A DNA stretch of 64,000 nucleotides from contig NC_088320.1 in assembly GCF_910592395.1 (NCBI RefSeq), positions 4,960,001 through 5,024,000 on the forward strand. The letters are read 5' to 3'. How positions within the stretch are numbered: the first letter of the stretch is position 1; each line of letters starts with the position of its first letter. This document shows, piece by piece, positions 1 through 13,740 of the stretch. Position numbers and translations under genes: made by a program. This DNA is from Lineus longissimus. Its lineage: Eukaryota > Nemertea > Pilidiophora > Heteronemertea > Lineidae. The notes under the pieces are model-generated. The model ran no database searches and was not told the DNA's origin. It saw nothing but the letters and a program-made list of their open reading frames with translations.

Positions 1-769
1 ATGTGAAATTGATTGAAACTTGAAAAGGGTTTTCTAAAAACACTAAGTCAATTTTGAATTCACTTCAAGCAGAAGCAAACTGTCAAAACTTGTCTTTGCA
101 GAGACATCTAAAAACGCCTTATTCTCACTAAAGTGCTTAAAAGCAGCTCAAATGCACAAATACTTAAAGCCATTTACCGATGACTGGAAGCTTATTGATC
201 TAAGTCTGTCTGAAGAAGGATGAAGTTACTCGACCTGTCAGAAAATGGCAACACCGAAGAAAATGCCAAATACTGCCCTATGATATTGCCCAATAGTTGT
301 CTGACTACAATGCCAAGAACATCTGAGTTACAGTCTCAGTCAAAACTGACCTGCCTATATCATACCTGCCTGTATGTTACGCGCAATGTACAAAGAACTA
401 ACCCGCAACCTATGCACAACCCTGCACATAAGTTATCCATGTAACCTTCATGTGAGCTGGGTGCAAAGCAGAGGGTATGTCAATTGTGACTGGAACTGTA
501 ATGATCTCATTCCTGTAAGCCAATATTTACATTGACAATTCCACATTGGCACTAGATGAAATTAATTTTCTTTTCTCGTTACAAGCGCAATTCACTGTTG
601 AGTGTGACATGGCTTGTTCTCCATCCCTAATCAACACCCAGAATGCAATATAAAGCAATACTTTATAATACCACATCAAATTATCATTCTTGACTCCATT
701 TGTATTAATGCTGGGCATTGTTGCATCACGTGAATTTTGCCCCTCGCAACAGCAAAAATTAAGAAATTA
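1..769. other. No gene seen
   Basis: AT-rich DNA with only short chance frames. No splice-flanked exon or named repeat was recognised. Confidence 0.6.
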
Positions 770-931
770 CAGTAGAACCTCTCTATTAAGGACACCCTTG
801 GAACTGAAAAAGTGCTGTCCTTAATAGAGAGGTTAAATTGATTGGAAACAACCAATTTGGGACCAGAACTAGTGTCCTTAAAAGAGAGGTGGTCCTTAAT
901 AGAGCGGAGTCTGCTAAGGGAGGTTCCACTG
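770..931. mobile_element. Tigger/pogo-like MITE, 162 bp
   Basis: CAGTAGAACCTCTCTATTAA at the left and the inverted GAGGTTCCACTG at the right are bounded by TA on both sides, the target site of the Tc1/mariner superfamily. CAGTRGAACCTC is the usual start of pogo/Tigger ends. The interior repeats the phrases GTCCTTAATAGAGAGG several times. Confidence 0.8.
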
Positions 932-2262
932 TATTTCATGTCTGATGGTGCATTCACGAAAATAAAATGCTCACGAAACATTTCACAGTGTACATACCTT
1001 CACAGGTCTATGCAAATGGCAAAAACCACCTCTGTCTAGTTGTTAATAACACCTCATTCATCATGATAAGAGTACTTTGTCTTAGCCTGTGACATGTTGT
1101 GGATGAGAGTGTTTTGAAATTGGCCCATAGCCTACGGTAAGATATTAGCGGCTTCGCACAGTGTTTTTCATAATGAGAGAAATTGCCAAACTGTTTACCA
1201 AAGGAATATTTCCCATGTTACAAATCTGATATACTGCTCATCCTTAAGAAGGACTGTAAACATTTCCTTCTGCCTCCTATCCTCCAGAGGCTTCTTCTTG
1301 AAGTTTGTTTTGCTAGAAATCTTCACACCTTGCGTTATTTGCTTAGGCTCCATCAAGGAATTGAGAAAACAGAAGAAAACATCGAGTAAGCATTCCCAGG
1401 GAGATGTTTTTCGATAAGAAATAGCTGTTATTAGTTTAGAGTTGTCGCCCTTACTATTGCAGCACCTTTCGGGATTTTCCCAGTCAGTGCCGGTTGCGCT
1501 TGGCGCTGATGCAAAAATGCATATGTTTTTGGGTCATCTGATCTGGGTGCATTGAATGTCAGCTTAAATGATCTTGGAGGTCTAAATAATGATTTCTGAA
1601 GGAGAACAATTTCAAAATCTTTCTTTTTTTTAAACATGGCAGCCCCCCTAGGTGGCACTGTTTTAAACATGTCAGTCCGACGCGTTAAAAGTAATCAGTG
1701 ACGACACAAGTATTAGTGCTGGCAATCTGAGGTGAAACTTTAACATATGCCATTTTCACTGGACCAAGCCCAGGGCCCCAGCTCAATTTCCCAGCAGAGC
1801 AGGACAACAAAACTTGCATACAGATCACCACATCTCTTGTCCAAAGGAATAAACAATAGACAAGAAATGCGTCTTTATTTCTGATAATCAATTCCAAGTC
1901 TGATATAGCTGATTGTCCAGCTCATTGGGGAATAGAAACATGTTCCGATAATAAACAGAAGCAATCAAAAGAAGGATATATACACTGGACCAAATTGGAT
2001 CAAATCTTTCTCGTATCATACTTGTCCGCAAGGTATTGCTTTGGTATGAATGACAGACGAACCTGACAATTCACAGCAGTTCACACAAAGGATGAAGGAG
2101 CCCTGAACCTGATCAACATATTTTCTAGCGAGGCTGTGTAATACACAGGTTGTGGGCAGGGTAATTGCTTTGGTGAGGAGGGGAGACAGATTTGACCACT
2201 GTAGGTGTTATCAACAATCAAAGTCTGACTTATACTTGAGCACCCATGTAACTATCCTGGAC
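932..2262. other. No gene seen
   Basis: Short unrelated frames only. Nothing but the flanking MITE and tandem array was recognised. Confidence 0.6.
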
Positions 2263-3010
2263 TCCCACAATCATTTATTCCCAAGCCGTTCCCTATGAAG
2301 CTTCATCTCCACACAGTAGTTATTTCTCTTCACTGAGATGACCGCAGAACCAAGGAGTAGTGAAACACCACTTCCTTCCATCCAAAGCCACCACCTAAGA
2401 TGCTTTACCTCCACACCAGAGTAACTGTTCTTCACTGAGATGACCACAGAACCAAAGAGTACTAAAACAATCCCCTTGATATATCTCTCGACTCCCACAA
2501 TCGCCTTTCCTTTTCAAGCCATCCCCCAAGAAGCATCACCTCCCAACAGGAGCCAATCCCATTCCTCCCCATGCCACTGAGATGACCACAGATTCAAAAA
2601 GCACGAAAACCATGTCTTTGATACATCTCTCGACCCCCGCAACTATCACTTCCGCAGCTGTCCCCTAAGAAGCTTCGTCTCCACAAAGGAACTAATCCCA
2701 TAACTCTAAATTGATACATAACTCTCGACCCCCGCAACCCTCACTTCGGTAGCTGTCCCCAAAGAAGCCTCATCTCCACATGTCACAGGAATCACCACTC
2801 TCCACTGAGATGACCACAGAACCAAATAGCACGAAAAATTCCTTTGTTACATATCTGTTGACTCCTCCAACCATCCCTTCCTTCCCGGCCGTCCTCAAGA
2901 AGGCTTTATCTCCACACAGTAGCCTTCACCTCAGTATCAAAGAGTACTAGAACAAATCTTTCAACTCCTGCAGCCACCCCTTTCGTCCCCAGCCGTCAGA
3001 AGCTTTATCT
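2263..3010. repeat. Decayed tandem array of 97-230-bp units
   Basis: The opening phrase ACTCCCACAATC or variants (ACCCCCGCAAC, ACTCCTCCAACC) recurs near 2263, 2490, 2632, 2729, 2871 and 2967. Shared companions are AAGAAGCTTCATCTCCACA and CACTGAGATGACCACAGAAC. Unit lengths differ by loss of blocks. No coding sense is evident. Confidence 0.75.
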
Positions 3011-3340
3011 CAAAACATGAGCCATTACTCTCCATTAGCAGATGACAGAGACGAGCCCTAAGCCGTAGCCCATAAGCCATAATGAAGCGAGGAATGGCAA
3101 TCAAACGGCCGTACATGTCAATAACCTACCAAGAATGAGACAATACTCGTCTACACTTGTAAAGAATGCGGATACCTAATCTAAGCTTTCGCAATGTCAC
3201 GGACAGCCGGTCACTGTATTACAAATTGTTTTCTCATGGGCTGTTTATGATGGATTGGCTTTGGCAATTTCATTTCTGGCGCAATATACAGAGAGCACAT
3301 CAGGGTCCTCCAAACAAGTCTGAGCCGCAGATATGGAATA

Positions 3341-3513
3341 CAGTGGAACCTCCGAAATGGACAACACTTTTAGCAGGACATCTCTCTATGAGGGACAGTG
3401 GTTAGGTTCCCAAATGTGTCATTCCTTAGAAATTTTACCTCTATAGGCCGGACACATTCCTATCAGGGACTGCATCAGTCCCATGGGTGTCCTTAAATAG
3501 AGCGGCTCTTCTG
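3341..3513. mobile_element. Tigger/pogo-like MITE, diverged copy
   Basis: TA|CAGTGGAACCTCCGAAATGG starts the copy, and GTCCTTAAATAGAGCGGCTC with TTCTG|TA ends it. Length is close to the 770-931 copy and the internal GGGACAGTGG/GGGACTG phrases are shared, but divergence is high. Confidence 0.65.
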
Positions 3514-6500
3514 TATTTTCAAATCATAGAGTTCCATAGGGAGCCAGCCTTTCCTTGCTGGATGCAATTTACCATTCAAATGCAAAAAGGCTCCCTTGGT
3601 TTTGCATCATTTGCTGATGCAATTTGTCACTTCTGCCTCCCAATTACATGGTCACAAAAACTTTTGTTAATTTTTCACTCGATGGAAAATTTCCGACCCG
3701 TTCCATCAAAATTCTTGTCATACTTCATCAGAGTTCAATTTGTCCTCGTCAAATGAAGGAAGATTGTATCTTCGAGTAGTCGATTAGCGGTGACTGTATT
3801 CATTTCATTACCAGTGAGAACAGTCGCTGTCTCATTCTTGGTTAGAATTACAAGTGTTTGCACCAGAATTCAAATGGCAGTTTGAATGATTGTTGAGATG
3901 AGGAAACTCCTTGGGGTGTACGGTCGGCCAAAGCGTGGCGGCACAACGAAACACAGTAGTTTGTCTCCAGTGTTAGGAAGGTGGGTTGGGGTGGTGCAGG
4001 GGGTGAAGTGTCGATGCTTGCCCCCACTCCCCTTCGAAGTGAAGTGTAAGTTCTTAAGAAGCGTTATTCTGTACAAGAGTCTCGAGTGCTTCACAATCTT
4101 CCCCCAGTCTATTCCAGAGACCATTGTAAAGAAGCCAATGAGCGCACATACTCAACCACTCCTGGCCATTTCAGGCCAGTTGAAAGTACATGTACCGTGT
4201 AGCACTAACTGAACCTCAAACACACAACCTTCTAACAACAAGTAGGACTCTTTCCTGCTGTGCCACACCATGCTTCTACAGGTGACAACTGCAGGAAATT
4301 TAATATCTTTCCAAATCAAGAGTAGTCAAAATCTCATCAAAAGACTCATATTCTACAAATACACTTTCTTGCATCCATCAAATCCAGTCATGAATGAATA
4401 CAGCTCACTTAACTTTGGTATAAAAATCAATCTATTGGATTCAGAAATTAACATATTCGGCACCAAAAATAACACAAACTTTGCCTGTAAATTATAACAT
4501 TCCCACATCCCGCCTATGGCAACAGGCTTCGGCCTATAATTGTGTCAGCCAGCATCGTTCTTCTTATCTTTCACATTTGATCTCGGAATCAATGAGAGGC
4601 GATGACGCTGTTATCGAAACCTTTCACTCCCATAGGATATGTAGGCAAGGCGAGAATTAAAGAAGGAACGAAAGTCCAAATGTTCACTGCTAAAATCGGT
4701 TGGATGAAATTGATTTTATCCTTTCCGAAATGGTATCATGTTTGGTGTCATCGCCACGACACGATCATTATCATTCTTAAATATCCTAGAATGTCCATGA
4801 TATTTTAATATTCGGTATTTTATCTGGGGATTGATATTGATGTAATATTGATTGCGTTGATCATCTGCATGTATCAAGTAGTTGACTCTGTGACAAAGCC
4901 GTAGTGGTTTTGAATCCTGCGTTGACAGCAGCGAAAATTGCAGAGTATTTACTGTTCATTCAATCAGTGTTAAAATTGGTTGGATAAAATTGATTTTATC
5001 CTTCCTGAAATGGTATCATGTTTGGTGTAATCCCAATGGCATGATTGTTTTGTTTTTTTTCCCTTCAGATCAGACTGGTCATTCATTTTGAAGCACAGTG
5101 ACATCAATATACAGACCCCACACTTCAGGCAGATGTCTCCAAGCTCTACTTCCCCAGTCCGCCTCCCTCCCATTGTAATCTACACCAATGGATCCAGGCA
5201 AGTATCATTGTCACAAAGCTAATGGTTACCGATAAGTCACTGGCGTTTCTACACACTGCGTATAGTCTGAATGAACAATCGAGTTATAAAATCTTCCAGA
5301 AGATATGGAGGTAAGGTTTACTTAAACAGTAAGTTCCTGATGCAGGGTTCTTTCTCGAGGTAGGGTGGTACCCTTAATTGATATTCAAAGAGTTTTTGCT
5401 CCATGTCTAACACAAGGTAAGGTGACCACAAAGCCGGTGAAAGCAGCAAAACTGTGACGGTAAACCGCTGTTGTGGAACTAGACCTCGAAAAGCTTCGAA
5501 ATACCAAGCATGACCTTTCTGACCAGACTACTCCCTCATCAGTCAATGTAAGTAATGCATTCAGTCGAATAAAATGCCTTCATTCCAGACGTCATCTCAG
5601 TATTGACCAGGCGTCATCTCGGTATTGACAACTGTCAAATATGAATAACAGCCCTTCTTTGCGATCTTCCGCACGAGTATGACCAAATCAAAAGTCGGGG
5701 CCCCGCTATCCAACAGAACCGAAGCGACTGATGACGTAAAGATGCGACTGGGAAGAAATCAATCCGAGGATGATGCTGTGATTGGAGCAATGACAAGTAT
5801 AATACATCACCTGATGGTGTCTGGGTGCAATTTCTTTATTACTTTTTCGGCTATGATGTTTTTCGAGAGCAAAGTTTGTCTGAGTTAGGATTTACCACGG
5901 GGGCGTATCCAAGAGCCAGAAAAAAAGCAGCTGCGCACTGCATTTCTAATCAAAGTTCCAGATGTGTTCCCAGGTTTCATCGATTTCAAAGATTTTTCAT
6001 TATTGACATTCAACTAACACAAAAATGCATGTATCTCACAATCAACAGTTATTTCAATGCAGGCATTATGTACCAGAAATTGGATACATATAAAACCAGA
6101 TAAAAAGGGAAGAAAGGAAACAATGACCTATAGTGAAACAAAATCCAGAGATATTATTTTTTCCCCAGTAATAACAATGTTATACAAAACTGCCATTATT
6201 TTCACACTGAACAATGGAAATTGAAAATTTACTAGAATTTTCTATGACGGGTTTATTCAATTCCTATGAAAGAACTGTGGAGAGTGTGGAGGGGGGGGGG
6301 AGTGGGCTAGGAAAGTTCATACCATCCTGTCTCATGCATGGTGAGCCCTGTGATAAGACAGACGTTGGCAAATTTTCAGTGAATTCTATTATTTTTTCGT
6401 CAGACACAAAAAACATTTTCTGTTACCTCCAGTGGGTTAAAACCATTTATGCCTGTTCTATTGTCTACTTAGCGATATATATACCTGATGCAATTTCCAA

Positions 6501-7641
6501 AGATTTCATTTCAGCAAATTTTGTAGTTATTCCTTGAAGTGCTATTTACAAATGAAACTATCGGATGGAACTCAATTTTCGAAACTTGCCCCGAGTATCC
6601 GTTCACAGAGAAAACATTGGTCTTCGTTTGCGAAAAAGGAAAGCACAGAACGCATAAAAAGAACACTTTCATTACCTACCAAATCAAGGATTAATGAGAA
6701 ATATTCCGAATAGCCTAGTAATAACGCCAAGTCCTCAGAAAGAATATAACTATTTCCCAACCACTTCCGATTAACTAGAGCAGTTTTCCTGAGTGAATGG
6801 TCCTGTGCACCTGCAAACTATCCAAGATCAGAATAGGACAATCAAGTATCGGAAAAGAATCGGTAAACAAGAGGGAAAATTTCCCAGGATTAGGTGCCAA
6901 AGGAAGCAAGGAGAATCGGAGCTTAGAGTTTCATAGCAGCCCCACGTGGAGTGCTCCCGAGCGATATTCCCAGGAATGATACGATAGCAGATCGCTTGTC
7001 TGAATGGACAAGCCGTTGCTAGGTTAAATGATCTCAGCTGACTCGCCAGTATCTAGCACATGGGTTGATGGGAAATGTGGCTTGGCAAGGGAACCGGGCG
7101 GCGAGGCTGCTTCCTCTATCGCTGAAGCGGCAGCTCATGTGTGAGCGGAAAAATCCAGAATGGCACATAAATACAGATAGCTGTAACAATACAATAACTA
7201 TTGGGAGTAAAGCAAGCACTGTGTAATCTGATCGATGATGCGACAACGCCACTTGCCTCCAGCAATCTGTTAACACCCGGAGCTCGGGTTCGGATAAAAT
7301 GTGGATCAGTTTAGCAAATGGCTTGTGGTTGGATAAAAGCAGGAGTGAGAAAGACTGTGGCACAACCAGCAATTAGCACAGTTACACAAGATTTGTTAGG
7401 GCAGCCAGCAGCCAGCATTTTTTCAATATCACAGTATTGTGTGTACAATTTGTTGTAATGTGAGTATTTACAATACAACACAAGGCTTTTAGTTGGGTCA
7501 TCCAAATGCATTGTGTGGTGGTTGTGTTGTTATCCTAGATATCAAACTATCACAGCTGCTATTACTAGCAAGCTACACTATGAAAATCATACCCAACAAT
7601 ACATCAGTGATTCTCTGGAGGAAAACAGAGTCACTAGAAAC
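3514..7641. other. No gene seen
   Basis: The longest frames (for example 3886-4212) have no recognisable motif. A near-copy of TTGATTTTATCCTTYC and TGAAATGGTATCATGTTTGG occurs at about 4707 and 4984, a short dispersed duplication. A G-run lies at 6291. Confidence 0.55.
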
Positions 7642-7735
7642 CAATTGGTGCCTAACTGTAGTGGCATGGAGGAGGCATACTCCTTAGAGAATAACACCTC
7701 CAAGTGCAGAGCAAATGCTAAAGAAGATAAATGAT
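7642..7735 (+). mobile_element. SINE-like copy (3' part), same family as 13.6 kb
   Basis: GGTGCCTAACTGTAGTGGCA and ACACCTCCAAGTGCAGAGCA followed by AATGCTAAAGAAGA match the minus-strand reading of the 13.6-kb insertion in order. No 5' part or target duplication was found. Confidence 0.7.
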
Positions 7736-9204
7736 TCTCAAAACAGCTAACCAGGATCAGAAGAGAGGTTTTAAACTTTTTGAACCCTGCAAATAATAGG
7801 TATGAAAGATGAAACACTATGCAATTCAGGATTGTGGAATCCGGAAGACATCAATAAAAGAACAGTATTCGGAGATGAACGATGTACAGTTTTCCCCATA
7901 TAATGTGGGCTGCAGCACAAGCCAATGCATTGTGGAAAAAGTTGAGCGTTCTGAGGGAAATTGCCTTGGGTCATTTTGATTGTTATACCAGAAAGGTACA
8001 ATTATTCTACTGGTTCCTGTATGACTTTTATCACTGTATTCAAAGGGATCTGAAGGGGCATACATCATACTAGGAATGTTGGCCTGGAAACAGTAATTGT
8101 TCTCTGGAATTTTTTTCTTTCAAAATTGTAGCCCCTTGCTGCGTAGGCCTGAAGCTTTTGAAAGGAAACGGCTCAACCAGGATGTGGAACGGAGGTTGTG
8201 GGCTTGGTCGCAAAGAATTGGAAGACTAGTATACAAGATGGACTGTTTGGTTAAGCGGGAGACAAACTTGAAATCCAAAAGGGAAAAGTAACATTTACTT
8301 GTAGAATACCCTGGGAATTATTGGATTTGCTGTGGTTTGGTATTTGATCATCAAGGCCATTGTCACCCTGGAGAACCAGTTACCAAGCCGACCGAGAATC
8401 TGATCTTCAATCTAATGTATTCAAGGCAAGTTTTCCAACTTAACGAGGAGCCTGACCTAAATAGTGCATTGGAAAATATGTGCGTCAAAAAAAAACAGCC
8501 AAAATGTGCATGCATTGGTGAAATCACCTTCGGTTTTTTCATTCAAAAATATTTTTTTGCAACTTTTATTTTCGTGAACAAACTTTTTGCGGTTTACAAT
8601 AATGCCTGGCATTTGATACCCATTGAGTGTGTTTCCTCTGTAGTCTAGATACACAACGCACTTACAGTAACAAAGTCAGTGAAAATAGCCTTATCAGCTA
8701 CTTCCCTTGCTACTTGGATAATCAACAGGAACAACGCACAAATCGCAAAACTACCTGACAACCAACATCGTTTTTTAAGGCAGCACTTCACAAATTGCTT
8801 CAAAACGAAGATCTACTTGGACGGGCCATGGATAGCCCTGCAACATAGGTAAACAATCACTACACTTATCAACTTGTTTTTATTTTGCTGAGGAAATTGC
8901 TGGTATTTTAACATGCATTAGGGTATCCAGGCCTCAACAAGTTCATGAGCTACAGAGAGGCCTACTTATCGACACAGCATCCAACGAAGAGTAGACCTGG
9001 ATACAAATCAAAACTGTATCCAACAAAGTTAAAATTACCAGAGGAACTATAACGTAACGTAATGGGTATTTTGCTGGCTCCAACAAAATGGTGTCAGTGA
9101 TAAACTTCCTCCTTTCCCAGGACAGGCCAGCTTGGCAGCGTAGGGGGAGCGCAATTTGACCGGGGCAATCCAATTCTACCAGCCTGACCAACTCCTCAAG
9201 CTGG

Positions 9205-9335
9205 AAAGAACGCTGCAGAAACTGGAAAGGTATCCTGTATAGAGGTCAAGTTGTACGGAAATTACTAATTTGGGACCAAATTCACTGGCCTTAATAGGCA
9301 GGGTGACCTCCTCATAGAGGTTCCACTAAGGTAGG
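9205..9335. mobile_element. Tigger/pogo-like MITE, decayed left end
   Basis: AATTTGGGACCAAATTCACT, GGCCTTAATAGGCAGGGTGA and CATAGAGGTTCCACT match the middle and right end of the 770-931 copy. The left end is only loosely recognisable. Confidence 0.6.
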
Positions 9336-10313
9336 TTTCAGCGTACATGCACAATACAGTCACAGATAACTTTGTCAATAGAACTTGCAATGTCTTTCAC
9401 CTCTATCAATGATTTTTACGAATGTCACTGTGTGAATCAGGGCTATTTTGATATAACATTGTAATTTGATATATATAAGTTAAATAAAGAATCATATTAA
9501 ACTGAATTGATATCATGAATGCGCGAATACCAGAATCCAATACCGTAGATTCTGTTTGTCAAGTAATTACCTGGATCGATTTTGTATTTTAATCCATCGA
9601 TTCAGATAACAACGCCAAATGTCAATAAATGTCAAATAGAGAAATGAAGTGTACACTGAGACTGAGGCTGCATGGCATGCAGTGTCTTCCCTGCCTGTTT
9701 TGAACCAGCCACATTTAAAAAAGCGCCACCTAAGAGACCACTGAAATTAAAGACTGCCTCGAGTCATTTTAACCGTCAGACAATGCACCAACTCAAAAAC
9801 CCTTTACAATTGCATGCATGATTTCAATGCAATTCCATGAACCTGTGAAACGGTCAAAACCAACTCATCACCCATAGCAATGAATCTTAGGCAATTCCGC
9901 GCAAGGACATTCCAACACTTGAGGGCAAACCTAAGTTGCATTTGGACCTATCAAGCATATAAGAAATTTCAATAACCCGTCTTCCCTTGTCAGTTGACAA
10001 TAAAATCCCTCATTTTTGCCCAGAGCGGTGCGATACCCGTCAATTCCATTGGCGCTTGGAGGCAGGATTGTGTCAATATGTAACCTGGCGTGAAAGCTAT
10101 GGCAGTCACCAAATATGAGGACCTCAGGAGAAGATTAATTTCCTTGGTACAAAGCCGGCACTTTTAGAGTTTTGAATGAGTTGGGTGGTTTGCAATACTT
10201 CAACCTAATAAGGCGGACCCCCACTCGATCTGCAAGCCAGCACACCTCTCTACTTTGGACAGCATTTTTTACCAGTCCCAAGAGGGATCTTTGGCAATCG
10301 TAGCACATTTTTT

Positions 10314-10390
10314 AGTAAATGGAAATGGAAGTTGTGATCAGATAATCAGATAACTGGATTATCTGATCACAACTTCCATTTCCATTTACT
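10314..10390. repeat. Perfect 33-bp inverted repeat with 11-bp loop
   Basis: AGTAAATGGAAATGGAAGTT and onward through GATAAT (10314-10346) is matched without a mismatch by its reverse complement at 10358-10390, with CAGATAACTGG between. No flanking duplication is clear. Confidence 0.93.
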
Positions 10391-13300
10391 TTGGTGAGGT
10401 TCGCTGAGTGACCTCATAAAGACTTTACCCTCACCTTAGAGCAGGGACGACAAACATCCCTGCAAACACCTCTTCCCACCCGCTGAAAATACCCCTTGAA
10501 TTTAATATGCAAATCTACCCGACATGGTGAGGACCATTGAGAAGAAGAGCATAGGCCATGCAGGAGGGGCAACCACCATGTCGGACAAAGCAAAGACTAG
10601 CTTGGCAACCATTGGGCAACCTTGAGTGGACTGGTGGGCAGTAAGTGGGATATTAGGGTGGATACTTAGAAAAAGGGATTTAGGGAATGTGACCCTTATA
10701 TCATTGGTACACCAAAAACCCTAGGGAATTATCCCCAAATATGGAAAAATCTCCAAAGCACAACATATAATCCTTTGAAGGTTATTATATAACAAAGTCG
10801 AAAATTTCCGTGTTACCCTAGAAACGAGTGGGCAAACTAGGCAATCTGATATAGACACCACTACCTCAGAAACTGATAAGATGACTTTGTGACTATATCA
10901 TCAAACAAACCTTTTGCTACCGGAATGATAGAAAACATGCAGGGGACTTTTCCAATACAATTACAGGGAAGGTTCATCTTTTGTCATATCCCATGCAACT
11001 AGTAGTATGACTATTAGTAATAGGCCTATCTCAAAGTCTGTATCAAAAAGAAAACGACTGTTTTTTGCAACTGGAATGTTTCCAATCCAATCAGTTCATT
11101 TATATACACAAGCACTATCATCAGTTTCTTTCAAAGAAAAAGTCAAACAAACAATCTACCTGAATTTTTCATGTCTTCCAATGTTTATAATTATGTGAAT
11201 GTGATGATTAGAAAATGACTTTTATATGTCATGGTATAAACTTCAGTTGCCTGTGGAATTTGTGAACATTTTGGTGTTCTCAAAACGTCTGCGGATATTT
11301 TGCAAAACATGTAATATAATATAAATAAAGACACCAACAGATGAGGCAACAGATTTTTAACCAGAAGAACTGCAGCCTGATCAGGATACAATACATTCGG
11401 ACATATTCGTGGAAAAAGCGCTTACTTTTACGCCTCAAGCTTTTTGCCTGGGGCAACGATCGGAAGACAGGTTGCTGAAAAACTGTGCCATTGTCTCCAA
11501 TTTCCAGGAGATGGCAAAGTATCTATCATTGCAGACTATTTAGAATAGAACTAGATATTATTGTATTTCCTAACAATAGGTCTTGGAGCTGGGATATGGT
11601 TGTCATGGAAACAACCGGAGGAAAAACATTGCCAGTGCTTGGAGGTGACAATTGTAATAGGCCCTGTGTTTTTTAATTGCTCGGTTTACGGGACAGCCAA
11701 AGATGAATTTTGGGACTTCAAAGCAGAAAATAAATTTGGTTTTTAAATTTTTGAGATCAAAGTCACAAAGGCGTTTATAAATTTGTTTTTCATACAAATC
11801 AACATTGCAGTGCTCAAATGATACACAGAGATAGTCTGAAATACGTTCGGAAACAAAAGTTTAGAATAAATAATGCGAAATAATTGTTTTCCACAGAAGC
11901 AATGCAAGTCTTACCTTGTCAAGATAAAGGAAAATCAGCAATAAAGTCAAATCATATCTTACGGAGCTTGCAGCCAATTTGCTAATCGGTTAGTTGTAGT
12001 ACGCATCTCCCAATGACAAAGACACAGCTTCATTACATCGGGCCGTAACCAAAATACATTCGGCGAGTCATAACAAATCACATGCTGGAGACCTCCAAGG
12101 CTATTCGGAATGTTAATCAGCGATCGCAGTGCAGGGAGACAGCAGGGGTTAGCAACGTGAGGTTGTTGATCTGAGTGTTGGATTGTAGGGACTCCTTTTT
12201 CGACTCTTCGGTGATCGCCAGAGCCAAAAATTATGGTTTTTATAGCAAGATATGCGAAAATAAAACATCCCAAATGCTTAGGTTTACAGATTAGCATCAC
12301 AGGTTTACATGTAGTACACTGCCAAGGAAATGCAAAAGAAGGATTCAGGCAGAACTATACTAAATGCTGATAATACCAGCAACAGCACCAATGATGACCT
12401 TATGAAACGACTTGGAACTCTTTTCACAAAAAAACATTGTCTGGCTAGCAAAACGGATAGTTATGTAGAATATCAGACACCTAACTAAACAATTGGACCT
12501 ACACAACAAATCACAGGCAACACAAAATGTCACGAGACATGGTTTCCATGGAAACTATGAAAACAGTAGGTTCAAAAGAAAAACTGGTTACGACTGGATG
12601 GCATGGATGATTCAGGGCTGACCAGCTGAGCTAGAGATTGTTATCTCAGTAACTAGGATGTCGACATTTCACATTCTGGCACGCACTGGCAGTCGCTTCC
12701 TGCAGTGCAACAGTGCAAGCGTAAATCAGCAGGTTCTCCTCCAGAGCAGAGGGGAAGGGGGAAATGTCCCCCCTCAAATGATTCAAGAGGAGGACATCCC
12801 CCTGAAAGTTGAGGACCAAAGTTTTCTTACACGGATTCTGACTGATACATGTATATCCGTTGCTTTGTGAAAGGAGGAACCAAAACACACCAGGTATAAT
12901 ACCAGGCCGTTCTGATTATCTCTCATTCAAAGGACTCAGATATTGTGGTATTAAGTGACTTGCTATTAAAAGGACAGTGATGTGTCACAGACTTAATCAT
13001 GTAATGAACCCTTGAAACTGAGTAAAATCTCCAAAATAATTTAGCAATGACACGCGTTTCTGTGCATGATATCATTCTGTGCTTTCCTTATAATAGAATT
13101 GAGCCAATTCACAACGCAACATGCAACAGAATTAGGCCAATTCACCGCACACCAGGCCACCGAATGTTTAGTCTCCAATCAAGGCTTTTTATATAACTCA
13201 GTTTGTTTTTGATGCGCTGGTTGCCATGGCAACTATATTAGCTATAATGCACAGTTATGGGTTCAGAATAAAATTAATTAGATTAGGGGAATTAACAACC

Positions 13301-13563
13301 AGAACAGGTAAGCCAACACCACATCCCTGGTAAATGTGTACATCTCGGCTTTAGTCGTCATCATTGGTCTGCACAGCGACGTCAGAATTCTTTGACACTG
13401 TGAAAGCTGGCCATCCCTAAAAACAACATAATCTCCTAAAATAGCAACTGAATGACCTTTCTTGCGCATGATTCATCACTAATCAGATCAATGAAAGAAA
13501 TGGATTCTCCCTGGATCAATCCATCCTCCCTATCTCAAACCCTGGGACTACAGTCATGACAGT

Positions 13564-13740
13564 TCTTCTTCTTCTTCAGCGTTCGCTCTGCACTTGGAGG
13601 GGTCATTCTCCTAGGAGTAATCCTCCTCCAAGGCGGGATGAGCGTATCCTGCGTGCCACTACGGTTAGACGCCAATCGGGTTTATTGGCCTAGTGGTCCG
13701 ACTTTGGCGAGAGAGATAGAGTCCACGCAAGCAACTAAGG
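13564..13740 (-). mobile_element. SINE-like insertion with 12-bp target-site duplication
   Basis: AGTCATGACAGT occurs at 13552-13563 and at 13741-13752, flanking 177 bases. Read on the minus strand the insert contains GGCCAATAAACCCGATTGGC, TCTAACCGTAGTGGCACGC and CCTCCAAGTGCAGAGCGAACG, and ends in a GAAGAAGAAGAA tail. The target duplication and simple 3' tail are the marks of LINE-driven retroposition. Two other copies occur in the window. Confidence 0.82.

Larger units (their letters stand above)
7736..13551. other. No gene seen; hairpin and MITE only
   Basis: Apart from the MITE near 9.2 kb and the perfect hairpin at 10.3 kb, I recognise nothing. The missing 3' exons of the minus-strand gene at 15 kb should lie here or further left, but none could be chosen by eye. 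Confidence 0.5.

Noticed and set aside
3886-4212. 108-codon plus-strand frame
   Set aside because: No domain is visible, and an overlapping frame of similar length lies on the other strand.
11959-12300. 113-codon minus-strand frame
   Set aside because: There are no recognisable motifs and no splice or polyadenylation context; its length is within chance for this much DNA.
12646-12888. Open frames on both strands at 12.65-12.89 kb
   Set aside because: Both strands are open over purine- or pyrimidine-rich blocks typical of low-complexity DNA.
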